The notes under the pieces: generated by a model
Seen by the model: only the letters and a program-made list of their open reading frames with translations
What the model was told of the DNA's origin: nothing
Databases searched by the model: none
DNA from: Rhizobium sp. CF080
Lineage (GTDB): Bacteria > Pseudomonadota > Alphaproteobacteria > Rhizobiales > Rhizobiaceae
Length of the DNA stretch: 64,000 nt
Reading direction: 5' to 3'
Assembly (NCBI RefSeq): GCF_000282095.2
Contig: NZ_AKKC02000002.1
Coordinates: 930,001-994,000 of the forward strand
Shown here: in pieces, positions 17,357-25,744 of the stretch
Position numbering within the stretch: position 1 is the stretch's first letter
How the letters are laid out: each line of letters begins with the position of its first letter
Program-made: the position numbers and the translations under genes

Positions 17357-18997
17357 ATGAACGAGTCTAGGCCTTTCCGCCAGAGTGACGCCGTCAGCAT
17401 AGGGCATATCGCGCAACGCAAGGCAAACGGATCGCCGATTCCGAGGATCACGATCGCGCTTGCGATCATGGTCGCGATTCTGGCCCTGCCTTCCAATTTC
17501 AGCGAATTTTCGGAGCAGCGGTTTCCGCTGGAGGTTGTCGGGATCGCGCTGCTGGCATCGGTGATGACGGGGATCAGCTTTTCTCTTCTGCGCTGGATCG
17601 TCACCCTGCTGCTTGCCGCAATGCTGTTCCTGAAGCTTGCGGATATCGGCACCGGCATCGCCTTCCAGCGGCCGTTCAATCCCTATCTCGACCTCAAGAT
17701 CCTGACCGACGGCTGGAATCTCCTGAGCGGCGCCCTGGGCATCACCGAGGCGGTTGGAATCGTCTGCGTTGGTCTTCTGGCCTGGTTGGTTGTCGCCGTC
17801 ATTGTTTATTGGTCGCTCGGCGGTTTTCGGCGCCTCTCATTCGGAGGCCGGCGCAAGTCCGTTCTCATCAGCAGCGCGGCGCTGTTGATCGGACTTGCTG
17901 CGCTGGTGGTGCAGAACCCCGATCGTCGCGATCTCGGGGTCGAAGCGCATGCCGCTTCCTATGTCGTCAACCGCATCAGCATGGTGAAGGACTCGATTGC
18001 CGATCTCACCCGCTTCGAGGACGAATTGAAGCAGGATCCGATTCCCCCCGGTCCGCATTTCTCGGCGCTTGCCGGCACCGACGTCGTCCTGATCTTCATC
18101 GAATCCTATGGCCGCAACGCAATCGAGGATTCGCGTTATGCGGCGCGCATCAACAGCCGGCTGACCTCCGTGGAGAAAGAGATCGAAGCGGCGGGGCTGG
18201 AGGCGCGCAGCGGCTGGCTCACGTCGCCGACAGTCGGTGGCATCAGCTGGCTGGCGCATGGCACCCTGTTGTCAGGCCTCTGGGTCGATAATCAGGGGCG
18301 TTACGACCGGATGATCACCAGCGAGCGGACGAGCCTCAACAACCTCTTCCGCTCCTCCGGCTGGCGCACGACGGCGGTGATGCCGGCTATCACGCTCGAC
18401 TGGCCGGAGGCCGGTTATTTCGGTTATGATGGCATCCATGCCGCCGCTGGCCTTGGCTATCACGGCAAGCCGTTCAACTGGGTGACGATGCCGGACCAGT
18501 TCACGCTCGAAGCTTTCGAGAGGCTGGAGCGGTCACCCGGCCACAAGCCGGTCATGGCGGAAATGGCGCTGATCTCCAGCCATGCGCCCTGGACACCGCT
18601 TCCCTCGTTGGTCGATTGGGACCGGATCGGCGATGGTACGGTCTTTAATGCGCAGGCGGAAAGCGGCGATCCACCCTCGGTCGTCTGGGCCGATCCGAAC
18701 CGCGTTCGGGCGCAATACCTCACCTCGATCGACTACACGCTCGAAACACTCGGTTCCTACATGGCGCGCTACGGCAAGAACACGCTGTTCATCCTGCTCG
18801 GCGACCACCAGCCGGCATCGATCATCACCGGCGAAGTCGCCTCGCGCGACGTGCCGATGCATATCGTTACCGGCAATCCGGATCTCCTGAAGCGGCTCGA
18901 TGAATGGAGCTGGCAGAAGGGCATGATTCCGCTACAGGCGACGCCGGTTTATCGCATGGACGAATTCCGCCGGAAGCTGGTCGAGAGTTTCGATTGA
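17357..18997 (+). CDS. Membrane-bound sulfatase-like hydrolase/transferase (LtaS/EptA-like fold)
   Basis: A 546-residue protein with about five N-terminal membrane segments (to about residue 180) and a periplasmic sulfatase-fold domain. The start of the domain is VVLIFIESYGRNAI, the position of the metal and nucleophile site in LtaS-like enzymes, and the late metal-binding motif is LFILLGDHQPAS. Such enzymes move or remove phospho-alcohol groups on lipids and glycans. I chose the ATG at 17357 with AGGAA about 9 nt upstream; a TTG at 17339 is possible. It belongs with the CDP-alcohol transferase, FkbM and flippase-like genes as an envelope-modification set. Confidence 0.83.
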   Translation: MNESRPFRQSDAVSIGHIAQRKANGSPIPRITIALAIMVAILALPSNFSEFSEQRFPLEVVGIALLASVMTGISFSLLRWIVTLLLAAMLFLKLADIGTGIAFQRPFNPYLDLKILTDGWNLLSGALGITEAVGIVCVGLLAWLVVAVIVYWSLGGFRRLSFGGRRKSVLISSAALLIGLAALVVQNPDRRDLGVEAHAASYVVNRISMVKDSIADLTRFEDELKQDPIPPGPHFSALAGTDVVLIFIESYGRNAIEDSRYAARINSRLTSVEKEIEAAGLEARSGWLTSPTVGGISWLAHGTLLSGLWVDNQGRYDRMITSERTSLNNLFRSSGWRTTAVMPAITLDWPEAGYFGYDGIHAAAGLGYHGKPFNWVTMPDQFTLEAFERLERSPGHKPVMAEMALISSHAPWTPLPSLVDWDRIGDGTVFNAQAESGDPPSVVWADPNRVRAQYLTSIDYTLETLGSYMARYGKNTLFILLGDHQPASIITGEVASRDVPMHIVTGNPDLLKRLDEWSWQKGMIPLQATPVYRMDEFRRKLVESFD

Positions 18998-19006
18998 CGA
19001 GCTGTC

Positions 19007-19720
19007 TCAGGAATGGGTGCCGAGATAGCTTTCCATCAGCGCCGGATTGACGGAGAGTTCGCTGGCGGGACCCGAAAGGCGGACTTCGCCGAGTTCGACC
19101 AGATAACCTTCGTCGGCGATTTCGAGCGCTGCGCGGGCATTCTGCTCGACGAGCAGAATGGAGACGCCGGTCTTACGCAGTTCCGAAACGATGTTGAGGA
19201 TATCGATGACGATCTTCGGCGCCAGGCCGAGGCTCGGTTCGTCGAGGAGCAGCAGGCGCGGCCGGCTCATCAGGGCGCGGCCGAGCGCCAGCATCTGCCG
19301 CTCGCCGCCGGACAGCGTGCCGGCCAGCTGCTTGCGGCGTTCGGCCAGGCGCGGGAACCGCGCGTAGACCTCTTCGCGCGTTTCGGCGCGTTCCGAGGCG
19401 TTGCGCAGAAAACCGCCGAGCTCGATATTGTCTTCGACCGACATGGTGGCGAACAGTTCGCGCTTTTCGGGCACGAGGCAGAGGCCGGCGGCGACGCGGC
19501 CTTCGACAGAGCGGGGCACCGGCTTCCCGTCGTAGACGATCGTGCCGGAGGAGGGGACGATGCCCATGATGGCATTGAGCAGCGTCGACTTGCCGGCGCC
19601 GTTTGCGCCGATCACGGTGACGATGCTGCCGGGTTTCATGCTCAGCGAGATGCCGTGCAGCACTTCGGCGCGGCCATAGGAAACGTGAATGCCGGAGAGT
19701 TCGAGCAGGTTCGCGTTCAT
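19007..19720 (-). CDS. Branched-chain amino acid-type ABC transporter ATP-binding protein (LivF-like)
   Basis: A 237-residue ATPase of the LivF type. Walker A is GANGAGKSTLLNAIMG near residue 37, the signature is LSGGERQMLALGRAL, and Walker B with the catalytic Glu is LLLLDEPSLGLAPK. It powers the inner-membrane transporter together with the LivM-LivG fusion and the LivH-like permease, and it overlaps the fusion gene by 4 nt. The substrate is not set by sequence; the kynureninase next door suggests an aromatic compound such as kynurenine, anthranilate or tryptophan. Confidence 0.9.
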   Translation of the reverse strand: MNANLLELSGIHVSYGRAEVLHGISLSMKPGSIVTVIGANGAGKSTLLNAIMGIVPSSGTIVYDGKPVPRSVEGRVAAGLCLVPEKRELFATMSVEDNIELGGFLRNASERAETREEVYARFPRLAERRKQLAGTLSGGERQMLALGRALMSRPRLLLLDEPSLGLAPKIVIDILNIVSELRKTGVSILLVEQNARAALEIADEGYLVELGEVRLSGPASELSVNPALMESYLGTHS

Positions 19721-21486
19721 GCGACACCTCCGAGATAGGCGGCGACGACCGCCGGATGTTTGCGCACGTCCGCCGGCTTGCCTTCGGCGATCAGGGTGCC
19801 GAAGTCGAGCACGACGAGATGATCGACGAGACCCATGACGAAGCCCATGTCGTGCTCGACAAGCAGGACGCTGACGCCCTCTTCGCGCAGCTTCTTCAAG
19901 AGGTTGGCAAGCTCCTGTTTTTCGCCGTGACGGAGGCCGGCCGCGGGTTCGTCTAGCAGCAGCACGGCTGGATCGGCCGAAAGCGCGCGAGCGATTTCGA
20001 GGATGCGGATCTGGCCGAGCGCCAGATCGCCCGCCGGCCGGTCGCGATAGGCGCCGAGCCCGACGCGTTCGAGCTGATAGGCGGCCTCCGCAAGCAGCGT
20101 CGCCTCCTGCCTCCGCTCCAGCCGCAGGAAACTCCTGAAGACGCCGGCCGAGCCGCGCAGATGGGCGCCGAGCGCGACGTTTTCCAGCACCGACATGTCC
20201 GGCAGGATCTTTGCGTGCTGGAAGGTGCGGGCGATGCCGTGTTTGGCGACTTCGCGGGGGCTGTCGCCGGTCATCGGCTGGCCTTCGTAGAACACCGATC
20301 CGCTGGTCAGCGAAGCAAGGCCGGTGATCAGGTTGAAGGTCGTGCTTTTGCCGGCGCCGTTCGGGCCGATCAGCCCGACGACCTGGCCAGCGCGCACTTC
20401 GAAACTGACGTCGTTGACCGCGACCAGCCCGCCGAAGGCTTTTCGCGCCTTTTCCACCTTGATGAGGGACGAGCCGGCTGGCGCGAGCGTGCGCTTGGGA
20501 AGCTTGTCGTCAGAGGTCGGCAGGGCGCGCGCGGGCCGCTTCGGCAGGAGCTTCAGCACGAAGGGCCAGAGGCCGTCACGGGCGAGCTGCAGGGTCACCA
20601 CCAGCAGGATGCCGAAAACCACCATTTCGAAGTTGGCGGTCGTGCCGATCAGATCCGGGAGGAAACGCTGCAGCACGTCCTTCAGGATCAGCACGATGCT
20701 GGCACCGAAGATCGCCCCCCAGACATGGCCGGAACCGCCGACCACGGCCATCAGCAGATATTCGATGCCCATGCTGAGGCCAAATGGCGTCGGGTTCACC
20801 GAGCGCTGCATATGGGCGTAGAGCCAGCCGGAAAGGGCGGCGACGACGCCGGCAAAGACGAAGACGGTGAGCTTGGCGCGAACGATGTTGACGCCGAACG
20901 CTTCTGCCGCCTGTCCGCCGCCGCGCAAGGCGCGGATGCCGCGGCCGATCCGCGAGTCGAGCAGGTTTTTCGCGCCGATCGCGACCGCAATCACGAAGAA
21001 CCAGATGAGGTAATAGATCGACCCGTCGCTCAGGAAGCGATAGCCGGCGACTTCAACCGGCGGGATGCCGGAAATGCCGTCATAACGGCCGAGGAGGTCG
21101 ATCTTGCCGAACAGATAATAGAGCGCCAGGCCCCAGGCGATGGTGCCGAGCGGCAGGAAATGGCCGGAAAGGCGCACGGTGATCAGACCAAGCGGCAGGG
21201 CGGTTGCGGCACCGACAATCAGCGATAGCGGCAGGGTCAGCCACGGCGACACGCCGTAATTGGTACTCAGCACGGCGGTCGTATAGGCGCCGAAGCCGCA
21301 GAAGGCAGCCTGTCCGAAGGAGGTGAGGCCGCCGACGCCGGTCAGCAGCACGAGGCCGATCGTCACCAGCGAGGCGAGGCCGATATTGTTGAGGATCGTC
21401 AGCCAGTAGGGTGGCACCGGCAGGAGGGGGATGACCGCCAGGAAAACGATGCCGGCAAGGCCGGGAAGCCAACGCTCGATCTTCAT
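19717..21486 (-). CDS. Fused ABC transporter permease and ATPase (LivM-LivG fusion)
   Basis: One 589-residue chain combines a LivM-type permease (residues 1 to about 315, with about nine hydrophobic segments and the family loop TGVGGLTSFGQAAFCGFGAY) and a LivG-type ATPase (about 345-589). In the ATPase part Walker A is GPNGAGKSTTFNLITG, the signature loop is LALGQIRILEIARAL and Walker B is VLLLDEPAAGL. A short basic, proline-containing linker joins them. The fusion fixes the stoichiometry of these two parts. It lies 3 nt after the LivH-like gene and overlaps LivF by 4 nt. Confidence 0.92.
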   Translation of the reverse strand: MKIERWLPGLAGIVFLAVIPLLPVPPYWLTILNNIGLASLVTIGLVLLTGVGGLTSFGQAAFCGFGAYTTAVLSTNYGVSPWLTLPLSLIVGAATALPLGLITVRLSGHFLPLGTIAWGLALYYLFGKIDLLGRYDGISGIPPVEVAGYRFLSDGSIYYLIWFFVIAVAIGAKNLLDSRIGRGIRALRGGGQAAEAFGVNIVRAKLTVFVFAGVVAALSGWLYAHMQRSVNPTPFGLSMGIEYLLMAVVGGSGHVWGAIFGASIVLILKDVLQRFLPDLIGTTANFEMVVFGILLVVTLQLARDGLWPFVLKLLPKRPARALPTSDDKLPKRTLAPAGSSLIKVEKARKAFGGLVAVNDVSFEVRAGQVVGLIGPNGAGKSTTFNLITGLASLTSGSVFYEGQPMTGDSPREVAKHGIARTFQHAKILPDMSVLENVALGAHLRGSAGVFRSFLRLERRQEATLLAEAAYQLERVGLGAYRDRPAGDLALGQIRILEIARALSADPAVLLLDEPAAGLRHGEKQELANLLKKLREEGVSVLLVEHDMGFVMGLVDHLVVLDFGTLIAEGKPADVRKHPAVVAAYLGGVA

Positions 21487-21489
21487 CGC

Positions 21490-22524
21490 TCACTCCTCCT
21501 CGTGGAAACCGTGGCTCAGCGACAGCCAGATCAGCACGGGGATGATGAGCCCGAAGACGATGACCTCCTTGTAGCTGCTGGCGAAGAAGGAGGAGAAGGC
21601 TTCGACCAGGCCGACGCCGATCGCAGCGATCGCGGTGATCGGGAAGCTCGCAAGCCCGCCGATGATCGCCGCCACGAAGCCCTTGAGGCCGATCAGGAAG
21701 CCGGTGTCGTAATAGATGGTGGTGATCGGGCCGATCAGCACGCCGGAAACAGCGCCGATCGCAGCCGCCAGCGTGAAGGCGGTGACGCCGGTCAGATGGG
21801 TGCGCACGCCGACCAGCCGGGCGCCGAGCCGGTTGACGGCGGTGGCGCGCAGCGCCTTGCCGAGCAGCGTCCGCTCGAAGAACAGGTAGAGGCCGACGAT
21901 GATTGCGATCGTCGCGCCGTAGATGCAGAGGCTCTGGGCGCTCACCATCAGCGAACCGATGCTGAAGTTGTCGTCCGCGAGCGGTTCGGCGCGCAGCCCC
22001 TCGGCGCCGAAGAAGACGAGACCAAGCCCCATCATGGCGAGATGTACCCCAACCGAAGCGATCAGCAGGACGAGCACGGAAGCATCAGCAAGCGGCCGGT
22101 AGGCGATACGGTAGATGTAGGCGCCCATGGGGGTGATGATCAGGATGGTGAGCAACGCCTTGGCGACGGACGGAAGATCCAGCGGCGCAAGCATGATGGT
22201 GATGCCGTAGATCACACCGGGGAGTACCAGGTTGAGGGCGAGGCTGCGCAGAAACGTGCGTGCATCGGTGCCGCGGCGCATGCTCCAGAGATCGAACAGG
22301 AAAGCAATCGCGCCGAAGCAGACGAGGAGCGAGATGGTGGCAGGGACCTTGCCGCCGTCGAGAAGCGCCAGCGTCAATGCGCCATAGGCGACGAATTCGC
22401 CTTGGGGAATGAAGATCACCCGCGTGACCGAGAAGAGCAGGACCAGCGCGAGGCCCAGAAGCGCATAGATCGCGCCGTTGGTGACACCATCCTGGATCAG
22501 GAAGGTCGCAATCATCGCGTCCAA
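21490..22524 (-). CDS. Branched-chain amino acid-type ABC transporter permease (LivH-like)
   Basis: A 344-residue inner-membrane permease of the LivH family with about eight hydrophobic segments and the N-terminal pattern [20 protein letters not shown]. It forms the translocation path with the LivM half of the fusion protein. The TTG at 22524 has GGGGGGA at a good distance, whereas the ATG at 22515 (MIATFL) has none, so I kept the TTG. A hairpin with a T-run separates it from the binding-protein gene upstream, which would lower its expression relative to the binding protein. Confidence 0.88.
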   Translation of the reverse strand: MDAMIATFLIQDGVTNGAIYALLGLALVLLFSVTRVIFIPQGEFVAYGALTLALLDGGKVPATISLLVCFGAIAFLFDLWSMRRGTDARTFLRSLALNLVLPGVIYGITIMLAPLDLPSVAKALLTILIITPMGAYIYRIAYRPLADASVLVLLIASVGVHLAMMGLGLVFFGAEGLRAEPLADDNFSIGSLMVSAQSLCIYGATIAIIVGLYLFFERTLLGKALRATAVNRLGARLVGVRTHLTGVTAFTLAAAIGAVSGVLIGPITTIYYDTGFLIGLKGFVAAIIGGLASFPITAIAAIGVGLVEAFSSFFASSYKEVIVFGLIIPVLIWLSLSHGFHEEE

Positions 22525-22556
22525 AGAATTTCCCCCCGATAAGCGAAAAGACGCTG

Positions 22557-22586
22557 CAAAAAGGCCCGGCGCGGACGCCGGGCCTC
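22557..22586 (-). terminator. Intra-operon rho-independent terminator/attenuator
   Basis: Between the binding-protein gene and the LivH-like gene the minus strand reads GGCCCGGCG, a 4-nt loop, then CGCCGGGCC and five T residues. The stem is 9 bp, or 10 with a closing A-T pair, all perfect. It is a textbook intrinsic terminator placed inside the transport operon, so part of transcription should stop after the binding-protein gene. Confidence 0.85.
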
Positions 22587-22599
22587 GTTCGTTGCTGGC

Positions 22600-23748
22600 T
22601 TACTTGGTGATTTCGAACTTGCCGTTCTTGGCCGTGAACAGCACGACGGCGCGGTCGTCGAGGCCAAGGTGATCGTCGGCCTTGAAGTTGAAGACGCCCT
22701 GGCTTGCCGCGAACGGACCGCCGGTTTCGATCGCGTCACGGAGTGCGGCGCGGAATTCCGGCGTGCCGGGCTTTGCCTTCTTCAACGCGATCGGGATGGC
22801 CTTCTTGAGGATGGCCATGGCATCGTTGATATGCGGGCCGAACTGGGTGCGGGTGCCGGGGCCGAACTTCTTTTCATAGGCCGTGACATAGGCCATGCCT
22901 TCCGCCTTGGTCTCGGCGGTATCGGGCAGGGCTTCCGGCGCCATGGCCGGGCCGGAGGCGAAGATGGTGTTGTCGGCAGCCTTGCCGGCGATGCGCAGGA
23001 AGTCGAAGGTCACGGCGCCATGGGTCTGGTAGATCTTGCCGGTAAAGCCACGTTCGCGAAGACCGATCTGCGGCAGTGCCGCGCCGGTGCCGGAAGCGCC
23101 GACGAAAACGGCATCCGGACGGGCTGCGACGAGTTTCAGCACCTGGCCGGAAACGGAGGTGTCCGGGCGGGCGTAACGCTCGTCGGCGATGACCTTCAGG
23201 CCGTACTGTTCCCCGATTGCCTTGAACTGGCCCATCCACAGGTCGCCGTAGCTATCCGAGAAGCCGATATAACCGACTGTCTTGACGCCGTCGGCCTTCA
23301 TCTTGGCAAACAGGTTTTTGGCGATCAGGCCGGCATCCTGCGGCATGATGAAGGTCCACTTGCCCTTGGAAATGTTCGGCGGAACCGGCGAGCATCCGAG
23401 ATGCGGTGTGCTGCTTTCAGCGGCGACCCCGGCGACGGCGATCGAAGCGGGGGTCAGCGCCGAGCCGACCATCACATCGACCTTGTCGTCGTTGACGAAG
23501 CGGCGGGCATTGGTGGTAGCGATGGACGGATCGCCGGCATCGTCGAGAACGATGACCTTCAGCTTTTCGCCGCCCACTTCGGTCGGCCACAACTCGACGG
23601 AATTCTTGAGCGGGATGCCGAGCGCCGCACCCGGGCCGGTCGATGATATGGTTACGCCGATCGTGATGTCGGCAAGCGCAGAACTTGCAAATAGGGACAA
23701 GGACAGGGCGGCAACGGGCGCCATCCCAGCAAAAAACCGGTTCTTCAT
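22600..23748 (-). CDS. ABC transporter periplasmic substrate-binding protein (LivJ/K type)
   Basis: A 382-residue type I periplasmic binding protein. It starts with a clear signal peptide (MKNRFFAGMAPVAALSLSLF, cleavage after ALA before DITIGVT). The mature part shows the family opening ITIGVTISSTGPGAALGIPL and a later VGSALTPASIAVAGVAAE. I chose the ATG at 23748 because GGGAGG lies about 5 nt upstream. It delivers substrate to the LivH/LivM-LivG/LivF complex. It is the first transporter gene after the regulator and has a strong inverted repeat upstream. Confidence 0.9.
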   Translation of the reverse strand: MKNRFFAGMAPVAALSLSLFASSALADITIGVTISSTGPGAALGIPLKNSVELWPTEVGGEKLKVIVLDDAGDPSIATTNARRFVNDDKVDVMVGSALTPASIAVAGVAAESSTPHLGCSPVPPNISKGKWTFIMPQDAGLIAKNLFAKMKADGVKTVGYIGFSDSYGDLWMGQFKAIGEQYGLKVIADERYARPDTSVSGQVLKLVAARPDAVFVGASGTGAALPQIGLRERGFTGKIYQTHGAVTFDFLRIAGKAADNTIFASGPAMAPEALPDTAETKAEGMAYVTAYEKKFGPGTRTQFGPHINDAMAILKKAIPIALKKAKPGTPEFRAALRDAIETGGPFAASQGVFNFKADDHLGLDDRAVVLFTAKNGKFEITK

Positions 23749-23795
23749 AGGATCCTCCCAGAACAAAAGCGGGCGATCTCCTCCCGCCCTGTCAT

Positions 23796-23828
23796 TTGTT
23801 TACATGGAGATTGTTTCTTTGTAAACAA
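23796..23828. promoter_or_regulatory. Inverted repeat, candidate MarR operator of the transporter operon
   Basis: Two perfect 8-nt arms, TTGTTTAC at 23796-23803 and GTAAACAA at 23821-23828, are separated by 17 nt. The site lies 48-80 nt upstream of the binding-protein start, where a promoter is expected, and 65 nt after the MarR gene. AT-rich inverted repeats of this kind are usual MarR-family sites, so repression by the neighbouring regulator is the simplest reading. Confidence 0.6.
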
Positions 23829-23892
23829 TTCAGATATTGGTTATGGAAAGCTTACATTCGCCCCTGGGATAGAGCCGGCTGTTGAAAATTCT

Positions 23893-24408
23893 CTAACCGA
23901 AGTCGTGCCCCAGCAGCCGCGTGAACCCGGCTTTGCCGTTCAATTCCACGATATCGCGTGCCGATCTGGCGCGCCGTTCGATCAGTTCGAGCATCTCCAT
24001 GAATGCCTCGGTCTTTTCGGGGGGCAGATCGCCGAACATATGTTTCTCAAGGGCATCGATGCTGGCTGCCATCTTCTCGAAGACGGCCGTTCCTGATGCT
24101 GTCAGCTCGATCTGGGCCCATCGCGCATCCCGCGCATCGGCGCGGCGGTCAATCAGGCCGCGATCGACGAGTTCGCGGATCGCGCGCGATACCATCGCCT
24201 TGTCGATGGTCGTGAGCTTGCCGATTTCCATCGGCGAAATCGACTTATAGGTGCCGATCGCGGACATGACCCGCCAGATATTCAGCTTGAAACCGTTGGC
24301 CTCGCAGAGCAGGCTGACCAGCTTGACCATTTCCGCATTGCTACGCGCCAGCCTGTAAGGCACGACCTTGGAGAGCTTTCGGGGGGACGTGGGTCGTTCT
24401 TCCGTCAT
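23893..24408 (-). CDS. MarR family transcriptional regulator
   Basis: A 171-residue winged-helix regulator. The central part SPMEIGKLTTIDKAMVSRAI carries the helix-turn-helix, followed by RELVDRGLIDRRADARDARW, the wing with its DxR pattern. MarR proteins are dimeric repressors usually released by aromatic ligands. It starts 4 nt after the kynureninase stop, so it is co-transcribed with kynU, and it lies just upstream of the transporter operon. A likely ligand is kynurenine, anthranilate or a related aromatic, which is inference from position. Confidence 0.88.
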   Translation of the reverse strand: MTEERPTSPRKLSKVVPYRLARSNAEMVKLVSLLCEANGFKLNIWRVMSAIGTYKSISPMEIGKLTTIDKAMVSRAIRELVDRGLIDRRADARDARWAQIELTASGTAVFEKMAASIDALEKHMFGDLPPEKTEAFMEMLELIERRARSARDIVELNGKAGFTRLLGHDFG

Positions 24409-24412
24409 CCGA

Positions 24413-25606
24413 TCAGGTCACCAGCGCCCGCTGTCTATATTCGGCGGTATCCCAGAGGCGATTGGTCATGATGTCTTCGAGAATGCCCACTGCTCCCAAT
24501 ACCTCGGCCTCGCCGATATAGAGCGGTGTGAAGCCGAACCGAATGGCGTTCGGGGCGCGGAAATCGCCGATCACGCCCCTGGCGATCAGGGCCTGCATGA
24601 TCGCGTAGCCTTCATCGTGAAGGAAGGAAATCTGGCTGCCGCGCTTCATCCCATCGCGGGGCGAGCCGAGCTTCAGCATCGGGCAGCGCTTTTCGACTTC
24701 CGCGACGAACAGATCGCAGAGTTCTATCGACTGCCGCCGCAGGTCCGCCATATCGACCCCGTCCCAGGCATCGAGTGCGGCGTCGAGCGCCGCAAGCCCG
24801 ATGATCGGCGGCGTGCCGACCCGCATGCGGTCGATGCCGCCGCCCGGACGATAGCCAAGATCGAAGGCGAAGGGCTGTTCGTGTCCCAGCCAGCCGGACA
24901 GCGCCGGCCGCACCTTGTCCGCATGACGCGGGGCGACATAGATGAAGGCCGGCGCTCCGGGCCCGCCGTTCAGGTACTTGTAGGTACAGCCGACCGCGAA
25001 ATCCGCGTCCGCACCGGAAAGATCGACCGGCAGGGCCCCGGCCGTATGGGCAAGATCCCAGACGGTGATCGCACCTGCGGCATGCGCCTTTTCGGTCAGC
25101 GCCTTCATGTCGTGCAGCCGGCCGGTGCGGTAGTCGACTTCGGTCAGCATGACCACGGCGACGGTTTCGTCGATCGCGGCTTCGACGCCTTCCGGCTCGA
25201 CGATCTTCAGCTCAAGACCCTTGCCGAGCGAGCCGATCAGGCCCTGCGCCATATAGAGGTCAGAGGGGAAATTGCCGCTGTCGGACAGCACGACCTTGCG
25301 TTCCGGCACCAGTTCCAATGCGGAAGCGAGCGCCTGGTAAACCTTGATCGACAGCGTGTCGCCCATGACGACCGTGCCTTCCGCCGCCCCGATCAGCTTG
25401 GCCACCCGGTCGCCGATCCGGCGCGGCATCATCATCCAGCCGGCCTTGTTCCAGCCCTTGATCAGCAGCTCGCCCCATTCATCGGTCATCAATTTGGCGA
25501 CGCGTTCCCTGGCTGCAAGCGGCAGCGGTCCGAGCGAATTGCCGTCAAGATAGATCACGCCTTCCGGCAGATAGAAGAGCGAGCGGGTCTTTTCGAAATC
25601 CGTCAC
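24413..25606 (-). CDS. kynU: Kynureninase
   Basis: This PLP enzyme splits L-kynurenine into anthranilate and L-alanine in tryptophan catabolism. At 397 residues it fits the family length. The N-terminus reads YLPEGVIYLDGNSLGPLP, the lysine-binding segment is FAVGCTYKYLNGGPGAPAF with the PLP lysine in YKYLNGG, and WDLAHTAGALPVDL holds the PLP-binding aspartate. I chose the GTG at 25606 because AAGGTG lies 5 nt upstream; frames further upstream add residues outside the conserved N-terminus. It is followed directly by a MarR gene and then the transporter operon. A palindrome lies about 40 nt upstream. Confidence 0.93.
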   Translation of the reverse strand: MTDFEKTRSLFYLPEGVIYLDGNSLGPLPLAARERVAKLMTDEWGELLIKGWNKAGWMMMPRRIGDRVAKLIGAAEGTVVMGDTLSIKVYQALASALELVPERKVVLSDSGNFPSDLYMAQGLIGSLGKGLELKIVEPEGVEAAIDETVAVVMLTEVDYRTGRLHDMKALTEKAHAAGAITVWDLAHTAGALPVDLSGADADFAVGCTYKYLNGGPGAPAFIYVAPRHADKVRPALSGWLGHEQPFAFDLGYRPGGGIDRMRVGTPPIIGLAALDAALDAWDGVDMADLRRQSIELCDLFVAEVEKRCPMLKLGSPRDGMKRGSQISFLHDEGYAIMQALIARGVIGDFRAPNAIRFGFTPLYIGEAEVLGAVGILEDIMTNRLWDTAEYRQRALVT

Positions 25607-25642
25607 CGGAACACCTTGCTGTTCGAAACCAATCGTTTGAGG

Positions 25643-25655
25643 GGAGCTAAGCTCC
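25643..25655. promoter_or_regulatory. Short palindrome upstream of kynureninase
   Basis: GGAGCTAAGCTCC is a perfect 6+1+6 palindrome located 37-49 nt upstream of the kynureninase start. It could be an operator or a small hairpin in the leader. It does not resemble the TTGTTTAC/GTAAACAA site upstream of the transporter. Confidence 0.3.
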
Positions 25656-25744
25656 GAAGCAACGCAGACTAGAAGCTGGCATCCTCCGCGCAAGGCAGAT
25701 TTACGACTTTCGCGATTATTTCCGGGGCGAATCCGGTCTTGCCG

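Noticed and set aside
20161-22542. Long plus-strand frames of about 350 codons each across the transporter permease genes
   Set aside because: Antisense to membrane proteins; their extreme charge (D, E, R, H, Q) mirrors hydrophobic codons on the other strand.
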